Part shown: piece after piece, positions 44,952 through 46,124 of the stretch
Numbering within the stretch: the stretch's first letter is position 1
Layout of the letters: each line of letters begins with the position of its first letter
Source: Fragilaria radians
Lineage: Eukaryota; Bacillariophyta; Fragilariophyceae; Fragilariales; Fragilariaceae
Direction of reading: 5' to 3'
NCBI GenBank assembly: GCA_900642245.1
Contig: CAAAJI010000189.1
Location: 28,856 to 74,979, forward strand
Length of the DNA stretch: 46,124 nt
Position numbers and translations under genes: made by a program
The notes under the pieces: model-generated
The model's input: the letters and a program-made list of their open reading frames with translations, nothing else
Told to the model about the DNA's origin: nothing
Database searches by the model: none

Positions 44952-45598
44952 GCCTGAAGGTCACCAAGTGTTGATTGCGTATTAGTCTTGATTGATTGTA
45001 AGTTCTTATCTATGCTTGAATTCTCTATCAATACGCATTTGTCTTTGTCAATTTTTGAAGAGAACGTCATTGATATAGACACAAAATTCACTATAAAGTA
45101 GTTTATCTGCAAATCTATCAATATTTGAAGGATTATTTCTATATATGCATTGAACACGATTGGATGGAAATCTTGATTATTTATTTGAAGGAATGTCGTT
45201 CATTAATTGAGTCCGGCAAAATCATTATAAAGTAAGGATAGATAACCACCATCGTTTTGGGGCAAAGACTCAAATTTTGATGTTAAGAATAAACAACTTT
45301 CTATATCTTATTCGATTCTTATGTTGATACTTTGCAAACCTGTTATTTTCAACATCAAAGAGAAGATAAACAAGGATCCCTTTATTGATTGTATCTGTAC
45401 ATCAAATTTGCTTCTCAATGACAAGTTACATGTGCTACGTAAAACCCAATAATTAAAAGTCTTGCGCTTCACGATCTGCAGTTCCTAGGTCATACAAGAT
45501 CTATCCTATGCATAGGACACATGTAACATTTAACGAGAAGAGTCTCATTTTCTTACTATTCTTTATTGCAAAAGATTAATCAATCGATACTCAAGCGT
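44952..45598. other. Spacer with weak repeats
   Basis: About 650 bp, AT-rich. Two diverged copies of a TTTGAAG...CAAAAT...TATAAAGTA pattern lie near 45050-45100 and 45182-45235. The inverted-repeat structure at 45425-45527 is listed separately. No gene recognised. Confidence 0.4.
45425..45527. repeat. Inverted repeat with adjoining palindrome
   Basis: GTTACATGTG (45425-45434) and its reverse complement CACATGTAAC (45518-45527) enclose 83 bp. The right arm is directly preceded by a perfect 14-bp palindrome TCCTATGCATAGGA (45504-45517). It could form a hairpin in the 3' region of the gene at 45599, or be a short fold-back element. Confidence 0.5.
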
Positions 45599-46050
45599 TT
45601 AGAAGTATTCGTCTTCTTCCATGAAACCTGTTCTTGTACATTTCATCGCTGGAAGCCATGGAATTTGAACCAGAATTACTTGTCCCAAAATCTTGGAACC
45701 GGGTGGCAATTCTGCTTTGCTGTGAAAGGCTCCAATGGATACATCCCCATTTGACAACCCCAGACACAAAAACTTTCGTTCCGCGAATGTCGGTTTGGCG
45801 CGTTCTACGACTACCAAAACATCTATGGGGTCTGTGATTGTGGGAGGGAGTACAACGCCTATGGAGGTGTGTTCTGCGACAATGACGATGGGATCATCTG
45901 TCATGTACATAACACTTGAGCCTTCAATGGCTACGGTACCAAGTTGAGGACCATCAGGATCACTAAAGTCATACGCCCATTGACCTGGTTCGGGAGCGTC
46001 TTCACTGCTAACGGCCAATACATCTTCAGTCGTTAAACCAGGATACGAAC
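45599..46050 (-). CDS. Unrecognised conserved-looking protein, last exon (5' part outside window)
   Basis: The exon starts at 46050 after a CAG acceptor (an in-frame stop lies just upstream) and ends with the stop at 45599, encoding about 149 residues. No GT donor exists on the minus strand between 46124 and 46051, so the upstream exon lies beyond the right edge. The peptide begins GSYPGLTTEDVLAVSSEDAP, continues GQWAYDFSDPDGPQLGTVA and ILGQVILVQIPWLPAMKC, and ends in acidic EEDEYF. Alternating hydrophobic residues suggest a beta-rich fold. I do not recognise the family; its nuclear-coded, possibly organellar nature cannot be judged without the N-terminus. Confidence 0.6.
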
Positions 46051-46124
46051 CTGCAATCTAAGTTTTTGGCGTGTATGTTCAGGAAATGGTAAGTTTGGAT
46101 TGCTATGGGTCGATTCAAAAATTA

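Noticed and set aside
44706..45157. Overlapping open frames on both strands around the tRNA
   Set aside because: They run through the tRNA halves and the 5' end of the LRR gene and have no family features.

Overview
This window looks like nuclear DNA of a photosynthetic stramenopile, most probably a diatom. It has short GT-AG introns (56-102 bp) and AT-rich spacers. Three proteins carry plastid-type presequences with Phe just after the signal-peptide cleavage site (ATAFAP, SNAFVSP and SLAF). It also has a diatom-style LRR receptor-like protein and decayed copia, Harbinger and other DNA-transposon copies. Exon junctions were inferred by hand from splice motifs, reading phase and family alignment.

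Layout. 1-3411: OSCA/CSC1-type channel, 5' end cut by the window, facing a DMT/SLC35F-like transporter (3605-4864, -). 4904-7831: spacer with a 195-bp TIR element flanked by a perfect 9-bp duplication. 7832-9403: secreted M6-like metallopeptidase homologue lacking one zinc histidine. 9507-12050 (-): APC/C subunit 4, sharing a 413-bp divergent promoter with a 1033-aa SH3-like repeat protein (12464-15621). 15847-17331: a convergent pair of small paralogous plastid-targeted coiled-coil proteins. 17418-21196: tandem duplication and spacer. 21197-22929: amino-acid permease, almost touching a two-TM protein (22961-23554, -). 23555-26125: spacer with a G14 run and transposon debris. 26126-27652 (-): bestrophin. 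29873-31393 (-): a second two-TM protein with the same C-terminal tag. 32848-34845: six-exon LRR protein. 36208-37572 (-): thylakoid-lumen CtpA protease. 37573-42062: transposon graveyard. 42063-43550 (-): PUS1/TruA pseudouridine synthase. 43704-44765 (-): LRR-like protein. 44853-44940 (+): a circularly permuted tRNA-Arg(ACG) gene. 45599-46050 (-): last exon of an unrecognised gene cut by the right edge.

The most striking item is the permuted tRNA. The 3' half lies upstream of the 5' half, 16 nt apart. Together the halves form a complete cloverleaf with all stems paired, anticodon ACG, a joint at the canonical 37/38 position, both internal promoter boxes and a T5 terminator.

The genes are otherwise a mixed housekeeping, transport and plastid set with no operon logic. 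Shared themes are membrane transport (OSCA, DMT, permease, bestrophin), plastid proteins (CtpA, the paralogue pair) and the tagged membrane proteins at 22961 and 29873, which may share a compartment.
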